A DNA stretch of 64,000 nt from Salinarimonas sp052380005 (GTDB lineage Bacteria; Pseudomonadota; Alphaproteobacteria; Rhizobiales; Beijerinckiaceae): assembly GCA_052380005.1 (NCBI GenBank), contig JBQTCJ010000007.1; one strand, 5' to 3'. A program made the translations under genes and the position numbers. The notes under the pieces were generated by a model. It did no database searches. It was not told the origin of the DNA and saw only the letters and a list, made by a program, of their open reading frames with translations. Shown piece after piece: positions 63,279-64,000 of the stretch (position 1 is the stretch's first letter; each line of letters opens with the position of its first letter).

Positions 63279-64000
63279 ATGCGTCTCGACCTCCTTCCCG
63301 CCGACTCCGCTCGGCGGCCAGATGCCCGCCCCGACCCGCGCACCTCGCGGCCGCGCGAGGACGCGCCCGCGTTCCGCGTCGACGCGGACGAGCCGCCGGG
63401 GCGGCCCGAGCCGCGTTCCGAGACGCGCCGGCGTGACGAGGCAATCCGGGCGCGGGAGGCAGAGCCGCTGGCGCGCGACGACGTCGCCCGCGACGGGCCC
63501 GATCGCGCGCGGCGGTCCCGCGAGGCGCGCGACGGGGAGAACCGCGACGACGTCGATGCCGCGAGGCAGCCGCCGGAGGCGCGCGCGACGGACGAGCGAC
63601 CGCGCACGGAGGAGGCTCCCGCCGACACCGCGCGCGAAGACCGCGCGGCCGCGCCGCCCTCGACGCGGCCGGAGGCGGACGCGCCCGCGTCCTCGCCCGC
63701 GGACGCATCACAGAAGCCGACATCGGCCGGAGCGACCGGCGAAGCCGCCGCACCGGCGGAGACGACGGCTGCGGAGGACGCGGCCGCCGACGGCACGCCG
63801 GTGCCGGGCGCCGGAAACCCCGGCCACGCCGCCGTCGCCCTCGCGAACGCGCCCGGTCAGGTGACGGGCGGTCCTCCGGCGACGCCGCCCGGGGCGGCGA
63901 TCGCCGCTGCCGCGCGGACGACCTCGGCAGCCGGCTCGGGTGCAGCCTCGGGCGCGCGCGGCGCGACGGCCGGCGGCCGAGCGGGTGCGGGGTCCGGCAC
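63279..64000 (+). CDS. Long disordered protein, N-terminal part (possible flagellar hook-length control protein)
   Basis: An open frame of 240 codons that runs off the right edge. The ATG has GAGG six bases upstream. The product begins MRLDLLPADSARRPDARPD and is a low-complexity chain rich in Ala, Arg, Asp, Glu and Pro, then Ala/Gly-rich towards the edge, with no folded domain. Alphaproteobacterial FliK-type hook-length proteins have long disordered Ala/Pro/Asp-rich N-terminal parts like this, with the conserved domain at the C terminus, which is outside the window. The sigma-54-like promoter and nearby chemoreceptor agree weakly with a motility role. The identity is a guess. Confidence 0.55.
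   Translation, partial: MRLDLLPADSARRPDARPDPRTSRPREDAPAFRVDADEPPGRPEPRSETRRRDEAIRAREAEPLARDDVARDGPDRARRSREARDGENRDDVDAARQPPEARATDERPRTEEAPADTAREDRAAAPPSTRPEADAPASSPADASQKPTSAGATGEAAAPAETTAAEDAAADGTPVPGAGNPGHAAVALANAPGQVTGGPPATPPGAAIAAAARTTSAAGSGAASGARGATAGGRAGAGSG

Noticed and set aside
1..64000. CRISPR arrays, rRNA genes and classical insertion sequences
   Set aside because: No regularly spaced identical repeats, rRNA-like segments or transposase genes with flanking inverted repeats were seen on reading through the window; short elements could be missed by eye.

Overview
The window is high-GC DNA with tightly packed, often ATGA-overlapping genes. Family content (Ldh-type dehydrogenase, FCD-type GntR regulator, PmtA-like phospholipid methyltransferase, Cache-HAMP chemoreceptor) suggests an alphaproteobacterium, probably Hyphomicrobiales; the genus cannot be fixed from the sequence. 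I read it as two pieces of chromosome flanking one large integrated defence island.

Left chromosome, 1-5656. A minus-strand catabolic pair (SDR, then Ldh-family dehydrogenase, then the first codons of another gene) diverges from a plus-strand run: a second SDR, a GntR/FCD regulator with two DNA-binding domains, a metallophosphoesterase and a 4'-phosphopantetheinyl transferase, the last three overlapping by a few bases.

Island, 5657-59026. A tRNA-Met(CAU) gene lies at 59006-59082 (minus). The last 21 bases of it (59006-59026) recur exactly at 5657-5677, 53 kb away, and a large tyrosine recombinase (56695-58881) sits beside the tRNA. A 10-bp inverted repeat lies 26-27 bp inside each end, so in the excised circle it would flank the core symmetrically. 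Inside, in order: a ClpP-like periplasmic protein; McrC and McrB (McrB with an inserted EVE-like domain) behind an AddAB-like helicase-nuclease pair; a frameshifted recombinase-like gene; a phosphatase-ADP-ribosylglycohydrolase-nuclease-like fusion; a 2513-residue protein with two sacsin/Hsp90-like ATPase modules overlapping a SNF2 helicase gene; a complete type I Zorya set (zorABCD) with a trailing ASCH-domain gene; then, on the minus strand, a six-gene type III restriction operon (Res, DUF4268-like nuclease, Mod, PLD-family protein, RelE-UvrD fusion, UvrD). The right end carries what looks like the element's own backbone: a broken tyrosine recombinase, a soluble FtsH/M41-like AAA protease, a GIY-YIG protein, a small protein, a KfrA-like coiled-coil protein bracketed by TTCCGGAA palindromes, and the integrase.

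Right chromosome, 59027-64000. The tRNA has a good promoter (TTGACA-N17-TATACC). Beyond it are a Cache-type chemoreceptor, a PmtA-like methyltransferase, mnmA, and the start of a long disordered protein behind a sigma-54-like promoter, possibly a flagellar hook-length control protein.

The most promising candidates for something undescribed are the giant sacsin-like ATPase plus SNF2 helicase joined to Zorya, the type III system carrying PLD and two UvrD-family genes, the phosphatase-ADP-ribosylglycohydrolase-nuclease fusion, and the palindrome-bracketed coiled-coil gene of the element backbone.
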